The notes below the pieces were generated by a model. The model was not told the origin of the DNA. It did not search any database and saw nothing but the letters and a program-made list of their open reading frames with translations. Position numbers and translations under genes: made by a program. A stretch of DNA of 64,000 nucleotides from Saccharicrinis sp963667815 (GTDB lineage Bacteria; Bacteroidota; Bacteroidia; Bacteroidales; Marinilabiliaceae), in the NCBI GenBank assembly GCA_963667815.1, contig OY764021.1; one strand, 5' to 3'. How positions within the stretch are numbered: position 1 is the first letter of the stretch; each line of letters starts with the position of its first letter. Below are positions 43,786 to 52,463 of this stretch, piece by piece.

Positions 43786-45432
43786 ATGATTAAAAGTCCA
43801 CTTCAAATCGCAAGAGAGGGTTACTCTCCAAAATTACCAGCAGCACTTAATGGTTCTGTGAAAATTGTAGAAGGAAAAAACACTGAGTCAGTTGCAGATC
43901 AGGCTGATATCGAAAAGCTTTTTCCTAATACTTATGGAATGCCTGTATTAACCTTTGAAGAAGGTGAATCTTCAGCAACAACTGAACCAATTAGCGTTGG
44001 TTTGATTCTTTCTGGAGGTCAAGCACCAGGGGGGCATAACGTAATTTCAGGAATTTATGATGGATTAAAAAAGTTAAACCCTGCAAATAAAGTGTATGGT
44101 TTCTTAGGTGGTCCTGGAGGTTTAGTTGACAATGATTATAAAGAATTAACTGATGATATTATCGACCATTACAGAAATACTGGAGGTTTTGATATTATTG
44201 GTTCTGGTAGAACTAAATTAGAAGAAACTGAGCAATTTGATAAAGGTTTAGCTAATTGTAAAGCTTTAGGAATTAATGCATTGGTTATTATTGGTGGTGA
44301 TGATTCAAATACAAATGCTTGTGTATTAGCTGAATACTATTTAGCTAAAAATGCTGGTGTTCAGGTAATTGGTTGTCCTAAAACAATTGATGGTGACCTT
44401 AAAAACGAAATGATTGAAACTTCATTTGGTTTTGACACTGCATGTAAAGTATATAGTGAGTTAATTGGTAACATCCAGCGTGATGCCAATTCAGCTAAAA
44501 AATACTGGCACTTTATTAAATTAATGGGACGTTCAGCTTCTCATATTGCATTAGAGTGTGCATTACAAACTCAGCCAAACGTTGCTATCATTTCAGAAGA
44601 AGTGGAAGCTAACAACATGACTCTTGATGAAGTTGTAACTTATATTGCTGATAAAGTTGTTGCTCGTGCTGCTAATGGTGAGAATTTCGGTACTGTTCTT
44701 ATTCCGGAAGGATTAATCGAGTTTATTCCTGCAATGAAAAAATTAATTGCTGAATTAAACGATTTATTAGCTCATAACGAAGCTGAGGTTAATGCTTTTG
44801 AAACAAACAAAGAAAAAAGAGAATACTTAGTTGAAAAACTATCTGCAGAAATGGCAGAAGTATTTAAAAGCTTACCGAACAGTATTGCAAATCAGTTAAT
44901 GTTAGATCGTGACCCACATGGTAACGTACAAGTATCATTAATTGAAACTGAAAAGCTTTTAGCTGACATGGTTAAAGCTAAGTTGAAAAAAATGAAAAAA
45001 GAAGGTACATACTCTGGTAAATTCTCTACTCAGGTTCACTTCTTTGGATACGAAGGACGTTGTGCTGCACCGTCTAACTTTGATGCTGATTACTGTTATT
45101 CATTAGGATATACTGCATCAGTTCTTATTGCTGAAGGTAAATCAGGTTATATGTCATCTGTACGTAACTTAACTGCTCCTGCTGCTGAGTGGATTGCTGG
45201 TGGTGTACCTGTAACAATGATGATGAACATGGAGCGTCGTCATGGAGAGATGAAACCAGTAATTCAAAAAGCACTTGTAAGATTAGATGGAGCTCCATTT
45301 AAAGCTTACGCTGCAAAAAGAGAAGACTGGGGATTAAATACAAAGTATGTATATCCAGGTCCAATTCAATACTTTGGTCCAACTGAGGTATGTGACTTAC
45401 CAACAAAAACATTAATTGAAGAAAGTAAATAA
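43786..45432 (+). CDS. pfp: Diphosphate-fructose-6-phosphate 1-phosphotransferase, long form
   Basis: 548 residues from the ATG at 43786; a TTG three codons upstream is less likely. It begins KSPLQIAREGYSPKLP as expected for the long PPi-dependent clade. GLILSGGQAPGGHN, IIGGDDSNTNA and CPKTIDGDLKN carry the Asp/Lys pair of PPi users. It reversibly phosphorylates fructose-6-phosphate with PPi. Its codon bias toward a few codons suggests high expression. An intrinsic terminator follows. Confidence 0.92.
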   Translation: MIKSPLQIAREGYSPKLPAALNGSVKIVEGKNTESVADQADIEKLFPNTYGMPVLTFEEGESSATTEPISVGLILSGGQAPGGHNVISGIYDGLKKLNPANKVYGFLGGPGGLVDNDYKELTDDIIDHYRNTGGFDIIGSGRTKLEETEQFDKGLANCKALGINALVIIGGDDSNTNACVLAEYYLAKNAGVQVIGCPKTIDGDLKNEMIETSFGFDTACKVYSELIGNIQRDANSAKKYWHFIKLMGRSASHIALECALQTQPNVAIISEEVEANNMTLDEVVTYIADKVVARAANGENFGTVLIPEGLIEFIPAMKKLIAELNDLLAHNEAEVNAFETNKEKREYLVEKLSAEMAEVFKSLPNSIANQLMLDRDPHGNVQVSLIETEKLLADMVKAKLKKMKKEGTYSGKFSTQVHFFGYEGRCAAPSNFDADYCYSLGYTASVLIAEGKSGYMSSVRNLTAPAAEWIAGGVPVTMMMNMERRHGEMKPVIQKALVRLDGAPFKAYAAKREDWGLNTKYVYPGPIQYFGPTEVCDLPTKTLIEESK

Positions 45433-45457
45433 TTACTTTTGAAATAATGAGATATAG

Positions 45458-45487
45458 AAAACCGCGGTGTGTAACTGCGGTTTTTTT
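45458..45487 (+). terminator. Intrinsic terminator of pfp
   Basis: AAAACCGC, an 11-nt loop and GCGGTTTT followed by further T. It starts 26 bp after the pfp stop. Confidence 0.88.
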
Positions 45488-45600
45488 GTTATTTAAATAT
45501 AATTTTAAATAAAAAATGAGATTTTGCTTCAGAGTCTGCGATTTTTTGCTGTATTTTGCTGAAGTATTACATTTATGTTAATTTTTATCAATCCCTACTA

Positions 45601-45999
45601 ATGTCAAAGATTATTACACTTTCTGAAGCTGCTTCAATTGCATTGCATGGAATGGTTCTTATTGCAAAAACTGACCATAAACTTAATGTAAATCAAATAT
45701 CTGAGCAAATTAATAGTTCAAGGCATCATGTAGCTAAGGTGTTTCAGCGTTTGGCAAAAGAAAATTTCGTTTCCTCAAACAGAGGTCCAAGTGGGGGATT
45801 TGTCCTTAAAAAGGAACCTAACGAAATAACCTTATTAGAGCTTTATGAAGTAATTGAAGGGCCTGTTGAAGTACAAGGTTGTCCGGGTGAGAAAAAAGAT
45901 TGTCCTTTTAATCAGTGTATTATGGGGGATGTTGCTGAAATACTTGCCTGTAAATTCAGAGACTTTTTAAGTGATCAAAAACTATCTGATTACCTTTAG
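45601..45999 (+). CDS. Rrf2-family transcription regulator
   Basis: 132 residues from the ATG at 45601; an upstream TTG frame is rejected. The winged-helix domain covers about residues 1-80 (ITLSEAASIALHGM, SSRHHVAKVFQRLAKENFV and GPSGGF). The Cys motif C-PGEKKD-C-PFNQ-C near 100-111 is the Fe-S ligand set of IscR/NsrR-type members, so it probably senses redox or iron. It is convergent with rsmE, overlapping by 4 bp. Confidence 0.88.
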   Translation: MSKIITLSEAASIALHGMVLIAKTDHKLNVNQISEQINSSRHHVAKVFQRLAKENFVSSNRGPSGGFVLKKEPNEITLLELYEVIEGPVEVQGCPGEKKDCPFNQCIMGDVAEILACKFRDFLSDQKLSDYL

Positions 46000-46706
46000 T
46001 CTTTTAGATTAATAAAATTAACTGTTGCACAAGCCATTAGTGCAGCAGTCTCTGTTCTTAGACGTGCTTTACCCAATGAAATTTCATGGAAGTTATTTGC
46101 TGTAGCCAGTTTAACTTCCTCTTCAGAGAAATCGCCTTCAGGACCAATTAAAATGATTGCGTTAGTATTTTCTTTATAGCACTCTTTTAATAGTGTTTTA
46201 TTTGTATCGTAGCAATGGGCAATAAATTTATTGTAGCTGGTATTTTGTTGATCTTTAATAAATTCTTTGAATTTAATTAACGGATTTAAGACAGGTTTAA
46301 ATGATTTTAAAGATTGCTTGGTTGCTGAGATTAAAACTTTCTCCAAACGTTCTGGTTTAATTACTTTTCTTTCTGAATGATCGCAAATTATTGGTGTAAT
46401 TTGTTCAATACCTATTTCTGTTGCTTTTTCTAAAAACCATTCAAATCGGTCAATGTTTTTAGTAGGAGCTACTACCATGTGAATGTTAAAAGGACGTTCT
46501 TCGTCAATCTTAGAATCAATAATAGATAGTTTGCAAGCTTTAGGATTAGCATCTATTATTTTAGCAGTAAAAATGGCTCCGCTGCCATTTAAAATTGAAA
46601 TCTCATCTCCAATGGTGTGTCTTAAAACCCTAACACAATGTTTGGATTCTTCGGTATTTAAAATGGGATTTTCTGCTGAAAAATTGACGTCGAAAAATAA
46701 CTGCAT
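45996..46706 (-). CDS. rsmE: 16S rRNA m3U1498 methyltransferase RsmE
   Basis: 236 residues. The N-terminal PUA-like part has KHCVRVLRHTIGD. The C-terminal SPOUT domain has the knot motifs IILIGPEGDFSEEEV and ISLGKARLRTETAAL. It methylates N3 of U1498 in 16S rRNA. Full length for the family. It ends in a 4-bp overlap with the Rrf2 gene on the other strand. Confidence 0.93.
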   Translation of the reverse strand: MQLFFDVNFSAENPILNTEESKHCVRVLRHTIGDEISILNGSGAIFTAKIIDANPKACKLSIIDSKIDEERPFNIHMVVAPTKNIDRFEWFLEKATEIGIEQITPIICDHSERKVIKPERLEKVLISATKQSLKSFKPVLNPLIKFKEFIKDQQNTSYNKFIAHCYDTNKTLLKECYKENTNAIILIGPEGDFSEEEVKLATANNFHEISLGKARLRTETAALMACATVNFINLKD

Positions 46707-46739
46707 AACTATAATATTATTAACAAGGCGACAAATATA

Positions 46740-48965
46740 CTAAATGTTGTTAGTATATAATACAGGCAAAGCAATTGTAAAAACAGATCCTTCATTTAAT
46801 TTTGATTCAACGGAAACAGAACCACCCATTAATTCAATTAAGCTTTTTGTTATGGCCAGGCCAAGTCCGGTTCCGGCATTTACTTTTGTTGTTCTTTCTG
46901 CTTGTCTGAATCGTTCAAAAATAATATTTAAATCTTCAGGTGATATACCTTCGCCTGTATCTATTACTTTTATAATTAATACGCTATCGTCATGTTTATT
47001 AATTTTGAGTGATATGGTTCCTTTTGAAGTGAATTTTACGGCATTGGATAAAAGGTTTAATAATACTTGCTCCAATCTAAAGGGATCGGAATGAAGCCAA
47101 AGTATCGGATAAGGACACCTAATTTCAAACCTGATATTTTTATTTCTCGATTTTATTAAGGCATCTACAGAGTATTTAATATGCTTTAATACCTGATTCA
47201 GATCAAATTTTTCATTTCTAATTTTTAACTGATCAGATTCAATTTTAGAGATATCTACAATATCATTAATAATGTTGAGTAGATTTTCTCCAGAGGTTTT
47301 TATTTGGTCCAGGTAATCACTTTGTTCTATATGTTCAAGATTCTGAGAAAGAAGAATGTCAGAGAAGCCTAAAATGGCATTCATTGGAGTTCTTATTTCG
47401 TGACTCATATTTGCAAGAAAACGTGATTTTAGTTTATCGCTTTCTTCAGCCTTTTCTTTTGCTCTTTTTAATTTTACTTCAATTCTCTTTTGTTCAGAAA
47501 TATTCATTAATACCCCTGTAATTCTAAGAGGATTACCATTTGTATCAGTATCTGTAATTTTACCATGAATGGAGAACCATTGAATGGTTCTGTTTTTAAG
47601 GTATAATCGGGCTTCAGACCTAAATAAGTTTGTTTTCCCTGAGGTATAATTTTCCCAATTTGTCTTTACTTTTTTTAGATCTTTTGTGTATATAAACTGC
47701 TCCCAGTTGTCGATATTTATATTAATATTGTCAGCTGATGCATACCCTAATAGGTGAGCAAATCTGTTGTTATACACTACTTTTTTATTTTCTATTGAAA
47801 TATCCCAAAAACCTTCGTTGGCACTTTCAAGGGCTAATTCCAGTCTTTTTTCACTTTCGGTTAATTGCCTTTGAATATTTCGCCTGCGTATAGAGTTTGT
47901 AATTAATAAAAAATTTAAAATAACCAGGATAATAAGTATGGATGTGAAAAAGATAAGTTTCTTTTTATGCTTTATATAAAAAGGAACCTCTTTATTTAAG
48001 AAGATCGTATTCTTAGGTAATCTATCATACTTTAGGTGATATTTTTCTATTAAATTGAAATCGTATTTATAGTTATACTTACTTGGTGAATATTGTTTAA
48101 CAATTGCCTGTGGATTATTTATTCTTTTAGAAAGTATTTTTGCAGCATCGTAACCTTGATGATAGGAACTAATTAAATGGCCGCCTACAATAAAATCACC
48201 CAGAAGAAATTCCCAAAAGCTATAAATAGGAATATTAACATCCTGCAGTAGTTCCATTCCCAAATATTTCATTTCTATCGGAACATCATATTTATTTGAA
48301 TACAAACTAAGAAGGATAATGATTTTGTTGTCTTTTTGAATAAGAGGCAGTTTTCTTTTTATGGATTCATAGTCCGATCCATCCATAGTAATATATGGAA
48401 AGGAAGGTTTAAATTCGTTTAAGCCTTTTATAAACTGAGATAAAAAAATCTCTCCGGAAAGTGTTTTATCTGAAATTACAATCAAAGTGTCCGTCTGAGG
48501 GTTTAATACAAATGCCTGTTTTAAGGTATTCTTAATATCAAGATCTTCGCGAATAACTTTAATTCTATTTTTGTTAAAGTTAAAACTATCGATATTATTT
48601 ACTCCACAAACAGTTACGGGAATACTATCGCTCCAAATGCTGTCACCCATATGCAGAAAATACTCAAAAGCATAATTATCGGCACAAATAATTCCATCTA
48701 GATTGAAGTTGTTGTATTTCTTTTTATAAAGATTGGTTAGTTCGTTATAAAATTTTTTTTGAGGAAACCTTTTGAAGTCCATATACTCAACAAATACCCT
48801 GCATGAACTTAAATCTCCCATGCCATCAATTACACCTTGGGTTAAATCTTCGGTCCATTCAAAGCCCGGATGATAGGAGTTTAGAAGTAATATTTCTTTG
48901 ATTTCTTTGCCAAAAATGCATGGAGTTACAAATAATAAAAGAAATAAAATGAGGTTTAAACGCAT
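46740..48965 (-). CDS. Sensor histidine kinase with periplasmic ABC-type ligand domain
   Basis: 741 residues. A signal peptide is followed by a periplasmic domain (about 20-335) like ABC substrate-binding proteins (EILLLNSYHPGFEWTEDL). Then come one transmembrane segment (about 345-365), a PAS domain with PAC motif, a HisKA dimerisation domain with SHEIRTPMNAILG (phospho-accepting His) and a HATPase_c domain (LSNAVKF, DTGEGI and GTGLGLAI). No receiver domain is attached. The signal is probably a small ligand. No response regulator adjoins. Confidence 0.88.
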   Translation of the reverse strand: MRLNLILFLLLFVTPCIFGKEIKEILLLNSYHPGFEWTEDLTQGVIDGMGDLSSCRVFVEYMDFKRFPQKKFYNELTNLYKKKYNNFNLDGIICADNYAFEYFLHMGDSIWSDSIPVTVCGVNNIDSFNFNKNRIKVIREDLDIKNTLKQAFVLNPQTDTLIVISDKTLSGEIFLSQFIKGLNEFKPSFPYITMDGSDYESIKRKLPLIQKDNKIIILLSLYSNKYDVPIEMKYLGMELLQDVNIPIYSFWEFLLGDFIVGGHLISSYHQGYDAAKILSKRINNPQAIVKQYSPSKYNYKYDFNLIEKYHLKYDRLPKNTIFLNKEVPFYIKHKKKLIFFTSILIILVILNFLLITNSIRRRNIQRQLTESEKRLELALESANEGFWDISIENKKVVYNNRFAHLLGYASADNININIDNWEQFIYTKDLKKVKTNWENYTSGKTNLFRSEARLYLKNRTIQWFSIHGKITDTDTNGNPLRITGVLMNISEQKRIEVKLKRAKEKAEESDKLKSRFLANMSHEIRTPMNAILGFSDILLSQNLEHIEQSDYLDQIKTSGENLLNIINDIVDISKIESDQLKIRNEKFDLNQVLKHIKYSVDALIKSRNKNIRFEIRCPYPILWLHSDPFRLEQVLLNLLSNAVKFTSKGTISLKINKHDDSVLIIKVIDTGEGISPEDLNIIFERFRQAERTTKVNAGTGLGLAITKSLIELMGGSVSVESKLNEGSVFTIALPVLYTNNI

Positions 48966-49111
48966 AGGTACGAAATTAGTTATTAGTTATAAATATATTA
49001 AAATATGAGTATAATAAATGATAGATTTAAATTTTAGATAAATTTTTAATGTTTAAGCGAAGGATTCGTGTTTTATTATCGTCTATCTTTACAATAACAT
49101 TATTTTTTTGC

Positions 49112-49696
49112 GTGATTCAGTTAGAAGAAAAAATAGATATTGATAGCTTGTTAGAGGGAAATTATGCTGCATTTGAAAGTGTAGTAAATACCTTTAAAAA
49201 CAAAGTAGTAAATATATGCTATTCGTATGTTAACAATACTGATGATGCTGAAGATATTGCTCAGGAAACATTTATTGAATTATATAAATCTATTAAGAAG
49301 TTTAAGAAACAATCCTCTTTATCCACATGGATTTTTAGAATTGCATCAAATAAATCTATTGATTTTATTAGAAGTAAAAAAAGGGCAAAACGTGGACATG
49401 GTAGAATAACTTATTTGGAAGATCATCAGTATATTCTTGATTGGGGGATACAAGGAAATGAAGAGGCAGATGAGAGAATTATTCAACAACAAAGAAAGGA
49501 ATTGCTTTATGATGCACTAGAGAAATTATCGTTGAAACAAAAAGAGGCCTATGTATTAACACAAATAGAAGGTCTTGATCAAAAAACAACAGCAGATATT
49601 CTTGAAACTTCAGTAAAGAGTGTTGAATCTTTGGTTATCAGAGCAAAAAAGAAGTTAAAGCAAGTTTTGGAAAAAAGAATTAAAGAATTTTTTTAA
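49112..49696 (+). CDS. ECF sigma-70 factor
   Basis: Called from the GTG at 49112 (194 residues). An in-frame ATG at 49049 would add a hydrophobic 21-residue N-terminus not expected for a sigma factor. Region 2 shows DDAEDIAQETFIELYKSI and LSTWIFRIASNKSIDFIR; region 4 shows LSLKQKEAYVLTQIEGLDQKTTADILETSVKSVESLVIRAKKKL. It heads a run of plus-strand genes for envelope and export proteins and probably controls them. Confidence 0.85.
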   Translation: MIQLEEKIDIDSLLEGNYAAFESVVNTFKNKVVNICYSYVNNTDDAEDIAQETFIELYKSIKKFKKQSSLSTWIFRIASNKSIDFIRSKKRAKRGHGRITYLEDHQYILDWGIQGNEEADERIIQQQRKELLYDALEKLSLKQKEAYVLTQIEGLDQKTTADILETSVKSVESLVIRAKKKLKQVLEKRIKEFF

Positions 49697-49768
49697 ACTT
49701 TTTGCGAAGGAAAAATAATTGAATGGCGTCTATAACAATGAGAATAAGTAAAAAAGGAAGGAGATCAT

Positions 49769-50104
49769 ATGAAAAAAGATATTTTAAATAATGAAATCAA
49801 TCATATTCTTCAAAGCGGAGGTAATACTGAAAAAATTGATGTGAGTCCTTTTTTTACAACGCGTGTTATGGGTAAAATTGAACAGATTGAAGATAGAAAT
49901 GTGTTTAGCTTTTCAGCATATATCTTGAAACCTGCATTTATTTTGCTATTGTTAGTTAATGTGGTGAATTTCTATTTTTTCGGTAATAGAGAATCACAGG
50001 ATAATGCCGAAAGTAATGATATAGAATTAGTTGCTACAGATTACGTGTATGCATCTAATGATTTTATATTAAATGAAGATTTAATTTCGCAAAGTGTTGA
50101 ATAA
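49769..50104 (+). CDS. Single-span protein, candidate anti-sigma factor
   Basis: 111 residues. A cytoplasmic N-terminal helical region (about 1-48), with a PFFTTRVMGKIEQ motif often found in Bacteroidota proteins following ECF sigma genes, precedes one transmembrane segment (about 53-72) and a short acidic outside tail. Its position 72 bp after the sigma factor suggests control of that sigma; no zinc-binding anti-sigma motif is seen. Confidence 0.6.
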   Translation: MKKDILNNEINHILQSGGNTEKIDVSPFFTTRVMGKIEQIEDRNVFSFSAYILKPAFILLLLVNVVNFYFFGNRESQDNAESNDIELVATDYVYASNDFILNEDLISQSVE

Positions 50105-50157
50105 AATGACTGAATATATTTACTATATAGTTTGGTTATGGAATAAAATATAAATTA

Positions 50158-50631
50158 ATGAGTAAAAAATATTATCATATTATAATAGTTCTGCTAATTG
50201 TATTAAATATCTTTTCCTGGCGTTTATGGTGGGAAAAACCAAGTGTACCTCCAAAACGCGATAAAGATAGAATTGAAAATGATAAGCGAAGAAGTGATGG
50301 TGCCAATCGTTTATATGAGGAGCTTGACTTGTCGGAAGATCAAAAAGAACAATTTGAGACTTTAAGAAAGGAGTATTTTGATAAAGTTTTTAAGATTAAT
50401 AAAGAATTAGATGATATTAGAAGGCATTTATCAAATAAAGACTCGAAAATAACAGATTCCTTATTTGAAGAAATGGGATCAAGAAAAACGCTATTAGAAA
50501 AAGAAACTTTTATGCACTTTAAAAACCTGAGAGAAGTTTGTGATGAAGAACAAAAAGCAAAATTTGATACAGTGCATAAAAGGATGATGAACCGCTTTAA
50601 TCGATGGTCTCACAGAAAAAGAGATCGATAG
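50158..50631 (+). CDS. Membrane-anchored Spy/CpxP-like protein
   Basis: 157 residues. One N-terminal transmembrane segment (about 6-22) is followed by a helical periplasmic domain with LDLSEDQKEQFETLRKEYF, the LTxxQ-like motif of Spy/CpxP/ZraP proteins. These act as periplasmic chaperones or metal sensors in envelope stress. The gene follows the candidate anti-sigma by 53 bp. Confidence 0.75.
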   Translation: MSKKYYHIIIVLLIVLNIFSWRLWWEKPSVPPKRDKDRIENDKRRSDGANRLYEELDLSEDQKEQFETLRKEYFDKVFKINKELDDIRRHLSNKDSKITDSLFEEMGSRKTLLEKETFMHFKNLREVCDEEQKAKFDTVHKRMMNRFNRWSHRKRDR

Positions 50632-50789
50632 TCGAATTAGTCAGATAAGGACAGTATTCGCATTAAGCAAAAAGTAATTAATTAAAAATGAATTGATTAA
50701 AAACTTAGGGTTTTTAAAGCGGGAAAGTTACGTCTAATTGTTATTAGAATATAAATCAACATTAGGTAGAATATTTAAAGAAGGTAGAA

Positions 50790-51362
50790 ATGAGAAAAGA
50801 AAATTGTTTTAAAAAAATGGTATTGTTCACTATAGTAATGGTATCAGTATCAGCAACTGGTTGGAGTCAAATGCCAAAAAGAAATAAAATGCCTGAAAAT
50901 GGAAGGAATGGATTTCACCAAGGATTGAACTTGACTGAAGATCAGAAAGATAAAATGAAAACCTTTAGGATTGAGTTTTTAAAAGAACTTACTCCAATTA
51001 AAAACGAAATAAAAATTAAAAATGCGCAGCTTCAAGGAGCTTCAGTTGGTAATAATGTTAATGAAAAGCAGGTTTATAAATTAATTGAAGAGATTGGAGG
51101 GTTGAAAACTCAAATAGCAAAAATGCATTTTGATCAGAAACAAAAAGTAAGAAGTATTTTAACGAATGAGCAAAAGGTTTTATTTGATGCGAAACCGCAA
51201 GGTTCAGAATTAAGAGGAGGAAAGCATAGAATGAATCCAAGAGGTGAAATGATGAATAAAGCAAGGCATATAGGAAATAGAGAAAGGTGTTTTAGAAGTT
51301 GCATACAAAAAGAAGAAAGGAAACGGTTTTCTGAGAAGGATGAAAAAGAAATTGTAGAATAA
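50790..51362 (+). CDS. Periplasmic Spy-like protein
   Basis: 190 residues. The signal peptide spans about residues 1-26 (ends ATGWSQ). Then comes LNLTEDQKDKMKTFRIEFLKEL, the LTxxQ motif, and a second copy-like segment LTNEQKVLFD. The basic C-terminus is extended. A probable envelope-stress chaperone, paralogous in design to the preceding gene. Confidence 0.75.
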   Translation: MRKENCFKKMVLFTIVMVSVSATGWSQMPKRNKMPENGRNGFHQGLNLTEDQKDKMKTFRIEFLKELTPIKNEIKIKNAQLQGASVGNNVNEKQVYKLIEEIGGLKTQIAKMHFDQKQKVRSILTNEQKVLFDAKPQGSELRGGKHRMNPRGEMMNKARHIGNRERCFRSCIQKEERKRFSEKDEKEIVE

Positions 51363-51397
51363 TATAAAAATATATGAGTGTGAATGTACCTGTCTTA

Positions 51398-51425
51398 TAA
51401 TAAAGATGGGTTTTCACCTTTATTA
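51398..51425 (+). terminator. Possible terminator after Spy-like gene
   Basis: An 11-bp stem with one mismatch (TAATAAAGATG with CACCTTTATTA) and a 6-nt loop, 35 bp after the stop. No strong T-run follows, so this is tentative. Confidence 0.35.
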
Positions 51426-51569
51426 TATTAAATTAATAGGTTGGTTTATATTTTAATACTATTTTTAAACAAATTATAATGATTTATAATTCTGTCTTTT
51501 CTTTTCTATCTGCCTTTTGGAATAAATAATTAGATAAACAATTATTTAATATATAAATCTTTAATAAAA

Positions 51570-52463
51570 TTGGACATTGCTATTCAAAACCTTAATAAGG
51601 TTTATAAAAACAAACATCAGGCATTAAACAATGTCTCCCTAACAATTAACTCAGGGATGTTTGGCTTGCTTGGGCCTAATGGTGCCGGTAAATCAACTCT
51701 TATGAAAATATTAGTTACCTTATTGGAACCATCTAATGGCTCTATAAAGGTAAATGGTCTTGAGCTAGCTAATAATCGGAAACAAATCAGGTCAATGATG
51801 GGATATTTACCTCAGGACTTCAGATTCTTTGCAAAACTAAAGACCTATGAATTTTTGGATTATGCGGCTTCTCTTGCCGGGATTAGTAGCAGAAAACAAA
51901 GAAGAAACGAAGTTGAAAGATTGCTTGAAGATGTGGGTTTATTTGAGGTGCGTAATCGTTACGCAGGCAAGCTTTCAGGAGGTATGAAGAGAAGGCTTGG
52001 AATAGCACAAGCCATTGTTGGTGATCCTAAAATTGTTATTGTTGATGAGCCTACAACTGGGCTGGATCCTGAGGAACGGATTCGTTTTAGAAATATATTA
52101 GCCGATTTAAGTCAAAAAGATGTTATTATTATCCTTTCAACTCATATCGTAGGAGATATTTCAAGTACTTGTAATCAGATGGCTCTGCTAAATGAGGGGC
52201 AAATACAATTTACCGGTAGTCCTAATGATTTTCTTAAACTATCAGATGGTAAAGTATGGAAAACCCAGGTTAGTTTCGATGATTTAGAGGATATCAAACA
52301 GAGGTATCCGGTAATTACAACAATACCAGGAGCAAACGGATATGAGGTGGAGCTGATTTCTCCATCAGAGAATGGATTTAGTGGTGAAATAATTCAGCCA
52401 AACCTGGAGCATGCTTATGTGTATTTTATGGAGTATGAATCTCAAAAGTTTATTCAACAATGA
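51570..52463 (+). CDS. ABC transporter ATP-binding protein
   Basis: 297 residues from a TTG start that preserves the first beta strand (MDIAIQNLNKVY). Walker A is GPNGAGKST, the signature is KLSGGMKRRLGIAQ, Walker B is IVIVDEPTTGLDPEE, and the switch His is in LSTHIV. It overlaps the permease gene by 4 bp. It energises the adjoining ABC-2-type permease; the substrate is unknown. Confidence 0.9.
   Translation: MDIAIQNLNKVYKNKHQALNNVSLTINSGMFGLLGPNGAGKSTLMKILVTLLEPSNGSIKVNGLELANNRKQIRSMMGYLPQDFRFFAKLKTYEFLDYAASLAGISSRKQRRNEVERLLEDVGLFEVRNRYAGKLSGGMKRRLGIAQAIVGDPKIVIVDEPTTGLDPEERIRFRNILADLSQKDVIIILSTHIVGDISSTCNQMALLNEGQIQFTGSPNDFLKLSDGKVWKTQVSFDDLEDIKQRYPVITTIPGANGYEVELISPSENGFSGEIIQPNLEHAYVYFMEYESQKFIQQ

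Noticed and set aside
49049..49111. Hydrophobic N-terminus on the second sigma factor
   Set aside because: ECF sigma factors are cytoplasmic and start near region 2; the GTG at 49112 gives a normal length.
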